Part shown: in pieces, positions 8,322 through 18,459 of the stretch | How positions within the stretch are numbered: the first letter of the stretch is position 1 | Layout of the letters: the number at the start of each line of letters is the position of its first letter | Origin: Croceibacterium segetis | Lineage (GTDB): Bacteria > Pseudomonadota > Alphaproteobacteria > Sphingomonadales > Sphingomonadaceae | Length of the DNA stretch: 56,274 nucleotides | Direction of reading: 5' to 3' | NCBI RefSeq assembly: GCF_011320115.1 | Contig: NZ_JAANOZ010000016.1 | Coordinates: 1-56,274 of the forward strand | Translations under genes and position numbers: made by a program | Notes under the pieces: model-generated | What the model was told of the DNA's origin: nothing | Databases searched by the model: none | The model's input: only the letters and a program-made list of their open reading frames with translations

Positions 8322-9274
8322 TTGCTCAGGCGGCGGAAATACGAGATGGCGTGTTCCAAACCTTCGGTCAGCGGGACCTTTGGTGCCCAGTCCAGCTTGG
8401 CCTGAGCAAGACTGATGTCAGGACGTCTTTGCGTCGGGTCATCGGAGGGGAGCGGCAGTTCGACCAGCCTCGAGCGCGAACCGGTCATTTCGATGACGAG
8501 TTCCGCCAACTCGCGGATCGTGAATTCGACAGGATTGCCGATATTGACCGGACCGAGGAAGTCTGCAGGGCTTTCCATCAGCTTGATCAACCCGTCGACC
8601 AGGTCGTCGACATAACAAAAGCTACGCGTCTGGCTGCCGTCGCCGAATATGGTGAGGTCTTCTCCGCGCAGGGCCTGCATGATGAAATTGGACACGACGC
8701 GACCGTCGGCCGGATGCATCCGCGGGCCATAAGTGTTGAAGATGCGCGCGACCTTGATCTCAAGACTATGTTGCCGGTGATAGTCGAAGAACAGCGTTTC
8801 GGCGCATCGCTTGCCTTCGTCATAGCAAGAACGAATGCCGATCGGGTTCACGTTGCCCCAGTATGACTCGGTCTGCGGATGTTCGACGGGGTCACCGTAA
8901 ACCTCGCTGGTCGACGCTTGAAGAATGCGGCAGCCCAACCGCTTGGCCAGCCCAAGCAAGTTAATTGATCCCGTGACAGAGACCTTTGTGGTCTGGACCG
9001 GATCGTGCTGATAATGAATCGGCGATGCCGGGCAAGCGAGATTGTAGATCGCGTCCACTTCGACGTACAATGGAAAGCACACATCGTGCCGCATGAATTC
9101 GAAACGGGGATTTCCATGCAGATGCGCGATATTCGATTTCGACCCGGTGAAGAGATTGTCGACGCACAGCACCTCGTCGCCGCCTTCGAGCAATCGATCG
9201 ATCAAGTGCGATCCGAGGAATCCGGCTCCGCCGGTCACCAGAATGCGCCTTTGGGAAAAATACCTGCGAGTCAT
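8318..9274 (-). CDS. UDP-glucuronate decarboxylase (UDP-xylose synthase)
   Basis: A 318-residue short-chain dehydrogenase-like enzyme converting UDP-glucuronate to UDP-xylose in the cytoplasm with bound NAD. Seen: the Rossmann glycine motif [10 protein letters not shown], catalytic Ser/Thr in [10 protein letters not shown], the YxxxK pair in SCYDEGKR, and the family segments [16 protein letters not shown] and [13 protein letters not shown], which are nearly invariant in UXS enzymes. ATG 9274 ([16 protein letters not shown]) gives full family length; longer upstream frame is not needed. It is the only minus-strand gene between two plus-strand glycosyltransferases. Its presence suggests xylose, or a sugar derived from UDP-xylose, in the polymer. 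Confidence 0.92.
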   Translation of the reverse strand: MTRRYFSQRRILVTGGAGFLGSHLIDRLLEGGDEVLCVDNLFTGSKSNIAHLHGNPRFEFMRHDVCFPLYVEVDAIYNLACPASPIHYQHDPVQTTKVSVTGSINLLGLAKRLGCRILQASTSEVYGDPVEHPQTESYWGNVNPIGIRSCYDEGKRCAETLFFDYHRQHSLEIKVARIFNTYGPRMHPADGRVVSNFIMQALRGEDLTIFGDGSQTRSFCYVDDLVDGLIKLMESPADFLGPVNIGNPVEFTIRELAELVIEMTGSRSRLVELPLPSDDPTQRRPDISLAQAKLDWAPKVPLTEGLEHAISYFRRLSN

Positions 9275-9410
9275 GTGCTGCCTTTCACGGTGCCATGCCG
9301 GTCTAGCGCGGCGCTGAGGCCAGGCAAGCCGCGCGTGAGATCTATCCAAATACGGAACATACCTGGCGAACGCCTGGCACTCATCCCGCCTTTGAGAAAC
9401 TAGCGGTTCG

Positions 9411-10586
9411 ATGGGCTCCTTTTTCGTCTGGTTCTGCGCGATTCCACCGGCGCTCACGCTGTTCTGCTTCTCGGCTGAAGTTTTCGCCGGCCTGCGCCCG
9501 CGCAGACCGACTCTCGGCCAGGGACCCGATGTGCAGCTAGCCGTGGTCATTCCAGCCCACAACGAAGCTTTGCTGATCGCCGACACCGTGAAGGCCGTTC
9601 GGAAGCAGATCGGCTCGACAACTCGGCTAGTCGTGATAGCTGACAATTGCTCCGACGCGACAGCCGAGCTCGCGCGTACGGCTGGCGCAGCCGTCGCCGA
9701 GCGCAAAGATCAGCTTCGCCGCGGAAAAGGCTTCGCGCTCGCATGCGCCCGCGATTTTTTGTCGGCTCAGCCTCCGGATGCGGTGTTCGTCCTCGACGCG
9801 GATTGTCGGATCGCCCAAGGCAACCTTCAGCAAAGTGCCAACTATGCGGTGGCTTTGCACGAGCCGGTCCAATACGCGAACCTCTTGTCCGCCCCAACGG
9901 ACGCGCCATCACTTGTGCTGGTGTCCAATTTCGCCATGCTGATCAAGAACCTGGTGCGGGCGAGGGGCCTGTACCGTCTGGGGGGCGGGGTTACCCTATT
10001 CGGAACCGGCATGATGTTCCCTTGGCGGGTCTTTCTGCAGCTGGATCTCGCCACATCCGAAGCGGTGGAGGACCTCGGGATGGCGCTGTCGCTGGCGCTG
10101 GCCGGAACGAAAGTTCATTTCGATGAACATCTGCTGGTGACGAGCCCCGCCGCGCAACTGTCGGACAGTCTCGGGCAACGCAGGCGATGGGAACACGGAT
10201 TCCTGGCGCATTCCATTCGAACCGCTTTGCCGCTCCTCTTGCTGGGGATCGTCCGCCGATCGCGGCACCTTGTCGCCCTTGGAGCGCACATGTTGGTCCC
10301 GCCTTTGTCCCTTTTGTTCCTTATCGGCGCGGTGGCGCTCATCCCCGCTGTTGCAGCAGCCTTCTATGGCAATCCTGGACCGGCGGCGGTGTTGCTGACC
10401 GCCTTCGCTTTTGCGATCGCGGCGATTGGCGCCGCCTGGACTATGCAGGGGAGGGCCGCGCTTCCCTGGCGGGCACTTCTGCGGGCACCCGTCTACGTGC
10501 TATGGAAGATCCCGCTCTACCTCCGGCTCCTTTCGGCTCGAGAGAGACAGTGGACCCGCACGCGCAGAGCTAACGAGAAAAACTGA
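9411..10586 (+). CDS. Membrane glycosyltransferase, GT2 family
   Basis: A 391-residue GT-A enzyme with one N-terminal hydrophobic segment, a catalytic domain and about three C-terminal hydrophobic segments ([20 protein letters not shown] and the two that follow, residues 283-345). Motifs: [16 protein letters not shown], the metal-binding DAD in [10 protein letters not shown], the acceptor-side EDLGMA, and QRRRWEHG, the Q(R)xxRW signature of processive or membrane GT2 enzymes. It is likely to extend the repeat unit at the inner membrane. It is divergently arranged with the UDP-xylose synthase gene; the 136-base gap should hold promoters for both. Its end overlaps the convergent WecG-like gene by 17 bases. 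Confidence 0.87.
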   Translation: MGSFFVWFCAIPPALTLFCFSAEVFAGLRPRRPTLGQGPDVQLAVVIPAHNEALLIADTVKAVRKQIGSTTRLVVIADNCSDATAELARTAGAAVAERKDQLRRGKGFALACARDFLSAQPPDAVFVLDADCRIAQGNLQQSANYAVALHEPVQYANLLSAPTDAPSLVLVSNFAMLIKNLVRARGLYRLGGGVTLFGTGMMFPWRVFLQLDLATSEAVEDLGMALSLALAGTKVHFDEHLLVTSPAAQLSDSLGQRRRWEHGFLAHSIRTALPLLLLGIVRRSRHLVALGAHMLVPPLSLLFLIGAVALIPAVAAAFYGNPGPAAVLLTAFAFAIAAIGAAWTMQGRAALPWRALLRAPVYVLWKIPLYLRLLSARERQWTRTRRANEKN

Positions 10587-11331
10587 GGCGCCAGCGCCAC
10601 CAGATCCGAACGATGGCTGGTCCTTCGACCAAGTACCGCCTCCACAACCGTGCCGGCTCGTTCGCCAGCCGGAACAGCCATTCCAGGCCGGCCCTTTGCA
10701 TCCATCGAGGGGCCCGGCGCTTGATGCCGGTGAGAAATTCGAGCGATGCCCCGATGCACAGGGCAACCCCCGCCGCCTTCCCGCGTTCGCGAATAAGCGC
10801 ACAGATGAGCTCGCTTTGCGGCGCCCCAATCGCGAAGAAATGCACACCTGCCGCACAGCTTTCGACGAACTTCGCAACCTCCAGTTGCGCTTGGGCATCA
10901 TGTAGGATGCCATTCGGGGCACGGTGGTGGAGGAACCTCACATGAGGGTACTTGGCAGCCAAATCGCGCACCAAGCATGAATCGCCGCCGATGACGGCCG
11001 CGCTTGATAAATTCGCAGCGCGAAGGAGGCGCGCGGTCAAGTCGCTGCCCGTAACAACGCTGAGTTCGAGCTGCGACCGTCTAGCAAGGGCCAGCAGAAT
11101 GCGGCTGTCGCAAAGGCACAGCGTTGCGCTGCGATACGCCGACCAGAGTGCTGCATCGTCCTTTCGCCGATGTAGCCGGACAAGATGATCTACGTTGGGC
11201 GTCACGATATAGGCGAACGTGTCGCCGCGTTGCAAAGATAGCACCGCTTCCACGGCGCCGGACTCGTCGAGCGCGTCGAAATCAAGATCAAGAAAGGGAA
11301 TTCGTCCGTTCAAGGGCGAGGACACGTTCAT
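10570..11331 (-). CDS. WecG/TagA/CpsF family glycosyltransferase
   Basis: A 253-residue GT26 enzyme. Family signatures are present in order: TPNVDHLVRL near residue 44, LCDSRILLAL, AVIGGD, FFAIGAPQSELI near 170, and the C-terminal basic helix GIKRRAPRWMQRAGLEWLFRLANEP with a membrane-binding role. These enzymes add ManNAc, ManNAcA or glucose-like residues to a polyprenyl-linked sugar. The ATG overlaps the stop of the TPR lipoprotein gene as ATGA, so the two are translated from one minus-strand transcript. Donor identity is not evident. Confidence 0.9.
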   Translation of the reverse strand: MNVSSPLNGRIPFLDLDFDALDESGAVEAVLSLQRGDTFAYIVTPNVDHLVRLHRRKDDAALWSAYRSATLCLCDSRILLALARRSQLELSVVTGSDLTARLLRAANLSSAAVIGGDSCLVRDLAAKYPHVRFLHHRAPNGILHDAQAQLEVAKFVESCAAGVHFFAIGAPQSELICALIRERGKAAGVALCIGASLEFLTGIKRRAPRWMQRAGLEWLFRLANEPARLWRRYLVEGPAIVRIWWRWRLSFSR

Positions 11332-12914
11332 TGTGCTACGAACCTGCCCAGCAAACCGTTGGGCGGGGGCTGGCCCGGTTCAAGATCCACGCCGAACAAC
11401 GTCCGGGCATTCGCCAAACCCGTTGTCGCAGAGCTGACGCAACTCTGGTCGAACCTTCGGCAAAGATCTGCGTACAGCCGCCAGCCGTTCAAAAGAGCCG
11501 GCGCGTAGCGCGTCAGCCGCCGTGCGATGGCGACTGCCTCGCGTGTCCTGTGGTGAGAGGCGAGCCATTGACCGTACGCCGCCGTCAGCGGTTCGCTCTG
11601 CTTGTTCGCCTCGAGCGCATCTCGGTAGACTCGGCTCACACCGCTCGCACCACTGTCCCCACCCGAAGCCTCGTAAGCATGGGCAGAAAGCAACCATCCG
11701 TCTACCATCGCCGGGCATTCCGACGACGCCTGCTGTGCAAACCGCAAGGCTTCCTCGGCGCTGCCGCGCTTTAACGCGCTTCCCGCTGCGGCAACCAGCG
11801 CATCGCAATCGGTTTTGTCCCGGGCAAGTATTGTAGCGGCCAGTTGCCCGGCCTCCTGTCCGTCACCGTTCAGGAGAAGCAGGCGGGCCTTGAGGCCGGC
11901 AGGCGGGGCTTTCGAAATCTGCGCATAGATCTTGGCCGCGTCCTCACCCCGTGCCTGTTCGACAAGGTACCGAACGAGCGCTATGCGAGCTGCGTTGGAG
12001 GCGGTGCGGCCGATCCTTTCGACGGCGCTCCTCGCGACGTCGGATGAGCCATACTCCTGCCAAAGCGCGAGGGCCTGATCGGCGGTAGCCCCGTTGATCG
12101 CCGGATTAACCAGTGCTTTCTCCACCAGAGCATGACCTTCAGCGCGCTGCCCCAACTTGAAACGAACATTGGCCTCATCGAGAGCCAAGTCGGGATCGCC
12201 CGGTTGCAGCCGGCGCAACCGTTCAAACTGGGCGAGCATCTCGGCAGGTTGCCGCTCGGCGCGATAAATCTCGAGCCGCGTCAGGCTCGTAGCCCGGGAG
12301 TTGGCTGCGTCACCCGAAATGCTATCGAGCGTCTTCAACGCCTCCGCGGGCCGATGGAGCGTATAGAGCGCCCGCGCTTTCAGAATCGAGGCGCCCTCCT
12401 GTCCGGGCGAGCGAGCAAGAATCTTGTCGGCGTACGTAATCGCTTGGGCATAATTGTGCTCGACCATGGAATGGATGCCGCGAATCAGCAGAGCGTCGAC
12501 TTGGTTGGGGTCCAACTCGAGAGCCTTCTCGGTAGCGTCGAGCGACCCGCGCAGATTGCCGGTGGTGAGGCCCAGCTGCGCCACTTGCAGAAGCGCCTCC
12601 ATATTGGTCGGGTCCAGCGCCAGTGCATTACTGTAGGCGTTGTAGGCCGCGCTTGATGAGCCCATGTTGAATTCAATTCGGCCGCGCAGGATGTGGTAGT
12701 CGGCAATATCGTCCCTGTCCGCGATCGCGGCTGTGATCGCGGCGCGAGCGGCGGGCAAATCGTTGCTGTTCAGCGCTCTTTGCGCCAGAGCTGCTTCTTG
12801 AGCCGCTGCCTGGCTGCGGCTCGAGCAACCGGGCGCGACAAAAGCCGCGCAACACAGGACAAGAAAGGTGCACCAGAACGGGATTGGCGGTTTGAGAGGT
12901 TGGCCAGCTTGCAT
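11328..12914 (-). CDS. TPR repeat lipoprotein of the exosortase/exopolysaccharide system
   Basis: A 528-residue lipoprotein: hydrophobic signal ending VAPGC, then many tetratricopeptide repeats over residues 35-490 (for example SAAYNAYSNALALDPTNMEALLQ, GSLDATEKALELDPNQVDALL). TPR lipoproteins such as PrsT accompany PEP-CTERM/exosortase loci, though PrsT is longer; this is a shorter relative or analogue. It probably acts as a periplasmic scaffold in polymer export. It is divergent from the export operon at 12967, with a 52-base gap that must contain both start regions, so the two are likely regulated together. Confidence 0.8.
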   Translation of the reverse strand: MQAGQPLKPPIPFWCTFLVLCCAAFVAPGCSSRSQAAAQEAALAQRALNSNDLPAARAAITAAIADRDDIADYHILRGRIEFNMGSSSAAYNAYSNALALDPTNMEALLQVAQLGLTTGNLRGSLDATEKALELDPNQVDALLIRGIHSMVEHNYAQAITYADKILARSPGQEGASILKARALYTLHRPAEALKTLDSISGDAANSRATSLTRLEIYRAERQPAEMLAQFERLRRLQPGDPDLALDEANVRFKLGQRAEGHALVEKALVNPAINGATADQALALWQEYGSSDVARSAVERIGRTASNAARIALVRYLVEQARGEDAAKIYAQISKAPPAGLKARLLLLNGDGQEAGQLAATILARDKTDCDALVAAAGSALKRGSAEEALRFAQQASSECPAMVDGWLLSAHAYEASGGDSGASGVSRVYRDALEANKQSEPLTAAYGQWLASHHRTREAVAIARRLTRYAPALLNGWRLYADLCRRFDQSCVSSATTGLANARTLFGVDLEPGQPPPNGLLGRFVAQ

Positions 12915-12966
12915 GCAGGTTGTTATAGGCCGAGCAAGGCGCAGGTCGATATCTTTGGAGGGCGGA

Positions 12967-13584
12967 ATGCGATTCGGGACGTCACTTCTGGCGGTTGTAT
13001 TGGGATTTGGGGTGCCCGGGGCCGCTCTCGGCCAGCAGGCGCAATCACCAGTGCCTCAGGCGAGACAACAAGTGCCGGAGTATCGCATCAACGCCGGGGA
13101 CGAGCTCGAAATCTACGTTTGGGGAGAAGAGCGCCTTCAGCGGACCGTCAAGGTTTTGCCGGACGGCACGATCGCGTTTCCGTTGGTAGGGCAAGTCGTG
13201 GCACAAGGTTTATTGCCCCAGCAATTGGAGGCATCGATAACCTCTAAATTGCAAGGCCAGTATCGCGGCCAAGTTCCACAGGTGACGGTCTCCGTGGTGA
13301 ACCCCAGCGGAATGCAGTTTTCGGTCATGGGGCGCGTAAAAGCTCCAGGTACATTCACGCCCGGACGCTATGTCAATGTGCTCGAAGCGCTCAGCATGGC
13401 TGGCGGCCCGGGCGAGTTTGCCAATCTGGACAACATTCTTTTGCTGCGCAAGCAGGGGGGGCAGCTCAAGGCTTTTCGGCTGCACATCGGCTCGGTCTTT
13501 AAGGGGGGAAGCAACCTGGAAGATGCGGGCGTGCTTTCCAGCATCACGAAGATTGAGCCTGGCGACACGTTGATCGTGCCATGA
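12967..13584 (+). CDS. Wza-like polysaccharide export protein
   Basis: A 205-residue protein with a signal peptide (LLAVVLGFGVPGAALG), a Poly_export domain (EYRINAGDELEIYVWGEERL through TVKVLPDGTIAFPLVGQV, residues about 38-115) and a SLBB-type domain (FSVMGRVKAPGTF onwards). It forms the outer-membrane or periplasmic export channel component. No Cys follows the signal, so it is not a typical lipoprotein; the outer-membrane route may depend on the barrel protein encoded next. GGAG six bases before ATG 12967 sets the start. The stop overlaps the next gene as ATGA. Confidence 0.9.
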   Translation: MRFGTSLLAVVLGFGVPGAALGQQAQSPVPQARQQVPEYRINAGDELEIYVWGEERLQRTVKVLPDGTIAFPLVGQVVAQGLLPQQLEASITSKLQGQYRGQVPQVTVSVVNPSGMQFSVMGRVKAPGTFTPGRYVNVLEALSMAGGPGEFANLDNILLLRKQGGQLKAFRLHIGSVFKGGSNLEDAGVLSSITKIEPGDTLIVP

Positions 13585-14816
13585 CCTCATTGCCGCTCTC
13601 CTATCGTAGAGGCCTATGCGGCGTATCGTTCGCGGCCGCCGCAAGCCTCTGCCTCTCGCCTGTTGTCGCGAGGGCTCAGTCTCGCGCCAACGTCGACGTT
13701 TCGGCAGGAGCTACGGCGGCAAGCAATCCGTACCTGCTCGATGGTCCGAACACATCGGCGGTTGGCGTCAATTTGACAGTCCGGCCTTCGCTGGCGGTCG
13801 AAACCGGCACATCATCGGTAACCTTTTGGGGTGGTCTGAGTCTCGAGGAATTCTTCGACAAATATGGATTGGATGGCTCGGTCCAACTCGGGGCTGCCGG
13901 AGAGCATCGCATCGACGAAAAAACGACGCTGAGCACCAACGTCGATTTTCGCTCGAGCAAATCAGCGGCGCGGCAATTTTACCTCGGCACGCCAGCGGAC
14001 ATCGTCGGACAGAGCCAAGTGCCCGCCAGCTCGCCGATCGATCCTACCCTGGCCAACGTCGCGGGCCGGTCCAGCAGGCTTAGCGTCAATGGTTCGCTGA
14101 AACATCTTTTGGATCCCAAGAGCTCTTTGGTGGCGAGCGCGGGCGTTGGACTCACTCGCGTCAGTTCCGGGTCCGGCCGCGACTATCGAGATTCCAACTT
14201 CGGATTAGAATACACGCGGACCTTGAGCGAGACCACTTCGGCGGTGGTCACGGTGAACGGGGGGTACGCGAATTATCTCGGCCAGCGGGCGGGCGATGGC
14301 TTGTTCGTCACCTCGCTGGTTGGGGTTGACCATCAACTCTCGCAAACCCTCCACTTTTCGGGGCAGATTGGCGCCTCGATAGCTGCCGTCGAATCCCCAA
14401 GCGGAAATCGGGAGACGACCGTCGCATGGGCGGGAAATCTCGACCTTTGCGACAAGGACGGCAGGGGTAGCGCTTGTCTGACAGGAACGAGGGCGACGCA
14501 GCCTACCTCCTTCGGGGGCCTTACCACCGTCAGTTCCGTCGGGCTCAGCTACGCCCGCACCTTCGGTCCACGCGACACGGCGTCTGTGACCGCCGTCTAT
14601 GCGCGCACCAGTCAAGCGAGATTGCCCTTTTCGACCGGTCTCGGCAGGCGCAGTGAACTCGTCAGCGTAAGCGGCACGTATCGACGCAAGCTGGCGGAGC
14701 GCGTGGCAGCGTTTGTTACTCCAAGCTTCGCCTCGGTTAACGATGACCAGTCCGGCAGGCGACAAAACTATCAGGCGCTGCTGGGCGTTTCTTACATCTT
14801 CGGAAGGACACGATGA
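13581..14816 (+). CDS. Outer-membrane beta-barrel protein, exopolysaccharide export operon
   Basis: A 411-residue protein with a signal peptide cleaved after VARAQ, followed by alternating short beta-strand segments rich in Ser, Thr, Gly and aromatic residues, and a C-terminal strand ending YIFGRTR. The pattern fits the BBP2_2 class of outer-membrane barrels found between export and Wzz-like genes in exopolysaccharide operons. The gene is coupled by ATGA overlaps to both neighbours. It may form the outer-membrane pore for the polymer. Confidence 0.78.
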   Translation: MTSLPLSYRRGLCGVSFAAAASLCLSPVVARAQSRANVDVSAGATAASNPYLLDGPNTSAVGVNLTVRPSLAVETGTSSVTFWGGLSLEEFFDKYGLDGSVQLGAAGEHRIDEKTTLSTNVDFRSSKSAARQFYLGTPADIVGQSQVPASSPIDPTLANVAGRSSRLSVNGSLKHLLDPKSSLVASAGVGLTRVSSGSGRDYRDSNFGLEYTRTLSETTSAVVTVNGGYANYLGQRAGDGLFVTSLVGVDHQLSQTLHFSGQIGASIAAVESPSGNRETTVAWAGNLDLCDKDGRGSACLTGTRATQPTSFGGLTTVSSVGLSYARTFGPRDTASVTAVYARTSQARLPFSTGLGRRSELVSVSGTYRRKLAERVAAFVTPSFASVNDDQSGRRQNYQALLGVSYIFGRTR

Positions 14817-16270
14817 ACGAGCTTACGCTAGGCACAGAGGAGGCGCCACAGGATAACGGCGGGAAATTTATTTCCTATCTTCCGGCGATCTTGTGGCAGC
14901 GCCGCTGGTGGATCATCGTTCCTGCGCTTGTTGGCGTTGTAGGAGCGGTGGCGGCCGTGCTTCTGATACCGCCGCGCTACAAGGCGAACGCGGTCATGCT
15001 GGTGGAATCGCCGCAGCTGCCCGACGAGATCATCGGCGATTTCAGCGATTCTCTCATCGAGCGCAGAATTGCCGCCATCAAGCAGCGCGTGACGAGCAGA
15101 CCGGACCTCGTCGACCTGATAAACCGGCATGGCCTCTACTCGAGCGAACGCGCGTCCGAACCGCTGTCGGATGTCATCGACGAAATGCGCGACAAGATTA
15201 CGCTAACGCCTTCAACCGTGGCGCTCCCGAGTGGGGGTGCCAAGGACAGCACCGTCGCTTTCGAGCTCAGCTTCGAATACGCCGAAGCGGCACCGGCTCA
15301 GGCGGTCGTCCAGGATCTCATGGATCGAATTCTGGAACTCGATTCGAGCGGGAATCTGGAGCAGGCCACCAACACGGCCCAGTTCCTCGCCGATCAATCG
15401 CACGGTCTCGAGGAACAGATTGCCAAAGTCCAAAGTGAATTGGCGGCGATCAACTCTCGCTACGGGAGCGTTTTGGGGAGCGCCAGCACGGTCATCACCG
15501 GGAACTCGGGAAGCTACGACGTGCAGATCGCCGGGCTGCAGCGAGACAATGCCAATCTGATTGCCCAAAAGCAAGCCGCGCAGAATTCCGATACGCGCGA
15601 TCCGGTGGTCAGAAACGCTGAAGCAGCCTTGGCCGCAGCTCGTGCGGTCTACTCTGAAAATCACCCCGACGTGGTCATCGCAAAACAGCGCCTTCAGGAA
15701 GCGCGTGCGCTGGCACGCAGCACTGCCGAAAAGTTACCATTCGATTCAATCGATCAGCAGATCGCTTTCAATAACTCGCAAATCGCCCAATTGCGGGCCG
15801 CCAAGGCGAGGGAGGACGCCCAAGTCTCGTCGCAGCTTGCCGCCCAATCGCGCGCGCCCTTGGTACAGCAACAGATTTCCGCTCTCCAGGAGCGCCTCAC
15901 CGGGCTCAATCAGCAGTATCAGCAAGTCCAGCAGAAATTGCTTTCGGCCAAGGCGGGCGTGCGCGCCGAGGATGAGCAGATGGGCGAAAGGCTTACGGTG
16001 GTGGAGCCTCCGGTCATGCCTGACGAGCCGGTGTGGCCGAACCGACTTCTCGTCCTGGCGGGCGGCGTTGTTGGCGGCCTTGGTCTCGGACTGCTGCTCG
16101 CGGGGCTCGTTGAGCTCGCGCTACGGCCGATTCGCGATCCCAGGGTACTGACTTCGATTACTGGTGCTCCGCCACTTGGCGTCGTTCCGCTTGTTCCCAA
16201 GAAGCCGCTAGGCGCCAGGCGGACGGGCTTCCGGTTCTGGCGGAAGACGGCCGCAAAAGGATATAGTTGA
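14813..16270 (+). CDS. Wzz/GumC-like chain length determinant
   Basis: A 485-residue inner-membrane protein. It has a transmembrane segment near residues 34-54 (WWIIVPALVGVVGAVAAVLLI), a large periplasmic part with coiled-coil regions (residues 180-400, Gln- and Ala-rich), the GNVR-type segment PVMPDEPVWPNRL, and a second membrane segment (VLAGGVVGGLGLGLLLAGLV). The short C-terminal tail lies in the cytoplasm and carries no kinase domain; the partner ATPase is the next gene, one base downstream. It sets polymer length and links the kinase to export. Confidence 0.9.
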   Translation: MNELTLGTEEAPQDNGGKFISYLPAILWQRRWWIIVPALVGVVGAVAAVLLIPPRYKANAVMLVESPQLPDEIIGDFSDSLIERRIAAIKQRVTSRPDLVDLINRHGLYSSERASEPLSDVIDEMRDKITLTPSTVALPSGGAKDSTVAFELSFEYAEAAPAQAVVQDLMDRILELDSSGNLEQATNTAQFLADQSHGLEEQIAKVQSELAAINSRYGSVLGSASTVITGNSGSYDVQIAGLQRDNANLIAQKQAAQNSDTRDPVVRNAEAALAAARAVYSENHPDVVIAKQRLQEARALARSTAEKLPFDSIDQQIAFNNSQIAQLRAAKAREDAQVSSQLAAQSRAPLVQQQISALQERLTGLNQQYQQVQQKLLSAKAGVRAEDEQMGERLTVVEPPVMPDEPVWPNRLLVLAGGVVGGLGLGLLLAGLVELALRPIRDPRVLTSITGAPPLGVVPLVPKKPLGARRTGFRFWRKTAAKGYS

Positions 16271-16271
16271 G

Positions 16272-17057
16272 ATGGCCGAAGCCGACCCCGCTCGCACGGC
16301 GGGTCCCATGACGCTCGACCTAGCGCGTCTTCCTGAAGCGGAACTCGAGCGAAGCTGGCTTGCCGAACACAAGATCGTCGGCCTTAACAGCGGCGATAGC
16401 CGCTCGAGGCCGTTCAATCTCATGCGCACCAGCCTGATGAACTTGTTGGGGTCGGACGAGACGCCGAGACTGATCGGCATAACTTCCGCCACTCCCGCGG
16501 CCGGCAAGTCGTACATTTCCGCGAATCTCGCCTTGTCTTTGGCGAAGGTCGCCGAAGGGATCGTGCTATTGGTAGATTTGGACTTGCGCCGCGGATCGAT
16601 CGCGACCGAACTGGGTTTGGCGCCAACCCGGGGAGTCAGAGACTTCCTTTCAGGCGACGCGGCTCTGCACGAGATCGGACTGCGCGTTGAGGGTCTGCCC
16701 CTAGCGATCTTGCCGACGAATGCGGAACCCCTGGAATCGGCAGAACTATTGGCAGGAGAGAATTTTTCCAGGCTTCTGAGTGCCATTCGAGCGCAGCCGG
16801 CGAAGACGGTAGTTCTATTTGACTTGCCCCCAATCTTTGCCAACGACGACGCCATGCTGTCGATCAAGCATCTCGATGGCTACATCCTGGTGGTCGACAG
16901 TTCTGAAACGCGCAAGGCGCATGTCGAAGACGCCTTGTCGATGCTTGCGCCCGCAGTCTGCCTCGGGACCGTCCTTAATCGCTACAGAGGGCCCATCTTC
17001 GACAAGTACGGCTATGGTTACGGCGCTGGAGCCTACAGCAAATATTACGATACATAA
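16272..17057 (+). CDS. CpsD/CapB-like tyrosine autokinase
   Basis: A 261-residue BY-kinase-like ATPase. Walker A lies at about 73-80 (ATPAAGKS), Walker A' at 99-107 (LLVDLDLRR) and Walker B at VVLFDLPPI. The C-terminus is a tyrosine cluster (YGYGYGAGAYSKYYD), the usual autophosphorylation site. The usual PGEGKS is PAAGKS here, a mild change. With the preceding Wzz-like protein it forms the two-part co-polymerase that controls chain length through cycles of phosphorylation. Spacing of one base to the upstream stop indicates co-translation. Confidence 0.88.
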   Translation: MAEADPARTAGPMTLDLARLPEAELERSWLAEHKIVGLNSGDSRSRPFNLMRTSLMNLLGSDETPRLIGITSATPAAGKSYISANLALSLAKVAEGIVLLVDLDLRRGSIATELGLAPTRGVRDFLSGDAALHEIGLRVEGLPLAILPTNAEPLESAELLAGENFSRLLSAIRAQPAKTVVLFDLPPIFANDDAMLSIKHLDGYILVVDSSETRKAHVEDALSMLAPAVCLGTVLNRYRGPIFDKYGYGYGAGAYSKYYDT

Positions 17058-17397
17058 TGCCCGTCAGTCGGCGGTCGTCAGGCGGACGACGGTTATCACC
17101 GACACTGCTTCGACCATGCAGCTAAGCGTCGATCAGACCTTTTAGCCATTGCGCCTCGAACTCCGCATCTGGGTCGTCGGCCGATATTGGCCGACGCAAT
17201 TGCCAACGCGGTCCATGAAGGGTCCTAGTCCAAAGGCCTTCGCGAAGTTCGCTCTGCGCAGCGGACGGCCCGCAGACGCGTGGCTGCGGACTTGGGAGAT
17301 CGGGAATCCCTGGTCTGTCGTCTTGTTTATCGTAGACGGTGTGCGAGCATTCCGGGGAATGGCCCGTCCCGGCGGTCCTGGCCTCGGCCGTCCGCCG
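17058..17397. other. Intergenic region between convergent genes
   Basis: 340 bases with no credible gene. Two small inverted repeats are visible: GTCGTC/GACGAC at 17074-17090, shortly after the kinase stop, and GTCGGCC-GATATT-GGCCGAC at 17176-17195. Neither is followed by a T-run, so Rho-independent termination is not supported; they could still slow polymerase or serve as protein sites. Confidence 0.5.
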
Positions 17398-18459
17398 TCA
17401 GATCGATTCCGGCTGCGGTGAGACGCGCTTGGGCGAGGACGTAATCCTGCGCCCAAGCCTCACGAACGGCCGCTCGAAGTAGCGCGTCGATAAGTGCGCT
17501 AGCGCGAAGGTCGCCGCGAACAGCAACGGGCGCTTGGCGTACTTCTCGAGTCTGGGGCCGGACCCGAGCCAAGTGACCGTCAGGATTCCGTGGATCACGT
17601 AAAGCGCGTAGGAGATCTCGGCGATGTAGGCCATTGGTCGCGAGGTCAGCAGCCGACCGGGCAGTCCGGCGACGCCTTGAAGCGAGGTTCCTATGACCAG
17701 CGCCGCCGCGTATGGGCGTATGTACAGCAGCGGCCCCGACGCCGGATGACTGCACAGCAGCCAAGCCGCCACCGCCACCGCGACCGGCGTGCGTCGCAGC
17801 AGCGCCTGCGCCCCCACGCCGTACCACCCGCAATAAACCAGCGCGATGGTCCCGCCGGCGAGGATTTCGTCGACGCGATGCCAGGTGATGATGCTGATCG
17901 GCTCACCGGCTTGCACGCGCAGCGCCGTCACCAGCAGCCCCAGCAGCGTCACAAGGTAGAGGCCCCGTCGGCGCGGTAGCAGCGCAAGCGCCGCCGCGAC
18001 CGCATAGAACTGCACCTCGACGCACAGCGACCACAGGTGCTCGCCCCCATGCATCAGCCGCGCCGGCGGCAGGTTGGCATAGAACAGCAAGTTGGCCACG
18101 AGCTTGCCCGCGCCGGCGTCACTCATCACGTACACGGCGGCCATCGCTGTCCACGACAGCGGGAGGATGCGTGACAGCCGGCGCGCCGCAAACGCGGGGA
18201 CCGGCATTCCCTCGGCGAGGAAGCGCACGATCAGGAATCCGGAAATGGCGAAGAACAGGCTCATGCCCATCAGCGCGGCCTGATTGTTCAGCCCCAACGC
18301 GTGGGGGCCGAGTGGAAGCAGGTGACCGGCAAGCACGAGCAGGATGCTGGTGGCGCGCCAGCCGTCAAGCTCGGGCACCCGCAGGTGGGTCCCCGCGGCG
18401 CTGATTGCCAGCGGGCCGCTCGCTTCCGCTTTTTGCTCGTCGGGGATTGCGGCAGTCAT
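17398..18459 (-). CDS. Acyltransferase 3 family membrane protein
   Basis: A 353-residue polytopic membrane protein with about ten hydrophobic segments. It begins its domain with RVPELDGWRATSILLVLAGH, the RxxDxxR-like and catalytic His region of acyltransferase 3 proteins, followed by FFAISGFLIVRFL and ARRLSRILPLSW. Such enzymes O-acetylate polysaccharide. ATG 18459 forms an ATGA overlap with the stop of the ligase gene, which decides the start over a longer upstream frame. The gene is GC-rich, like the rest of the 17.4-27 kb block. Confidence 0.87.
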   Translation of the reverse strand: MTAAIPDEQKAEASGPLAISAAGTHLRVPELDGWRATSILLVLAGHLLPLGPHALGLNNQAALMGMSLFFAISGFLIVRFLAEGMPVPAFAARRLSRILPLSWTAMAAVYVMSDAGAGKLVANLLFYANLPPARLMHGGEHLWSLCVEVQFYAVAAALALLPRRRGLYLVTLLGLLVTALRVQAGEPISIITWHRVDEILAGGTIALVYCGWYGVGAQALLRRTPVAVAVAAWLLCSHPASGPLLYIRPYAAALVIGTSLQGVAGLPGRLLTSRPMAYIAEISYALYVIHGILTVTWLGSGPRLEKYAKRPLLFAATFALAHLSTRYFERPFVRLGRRITSSPKRVSPQPESI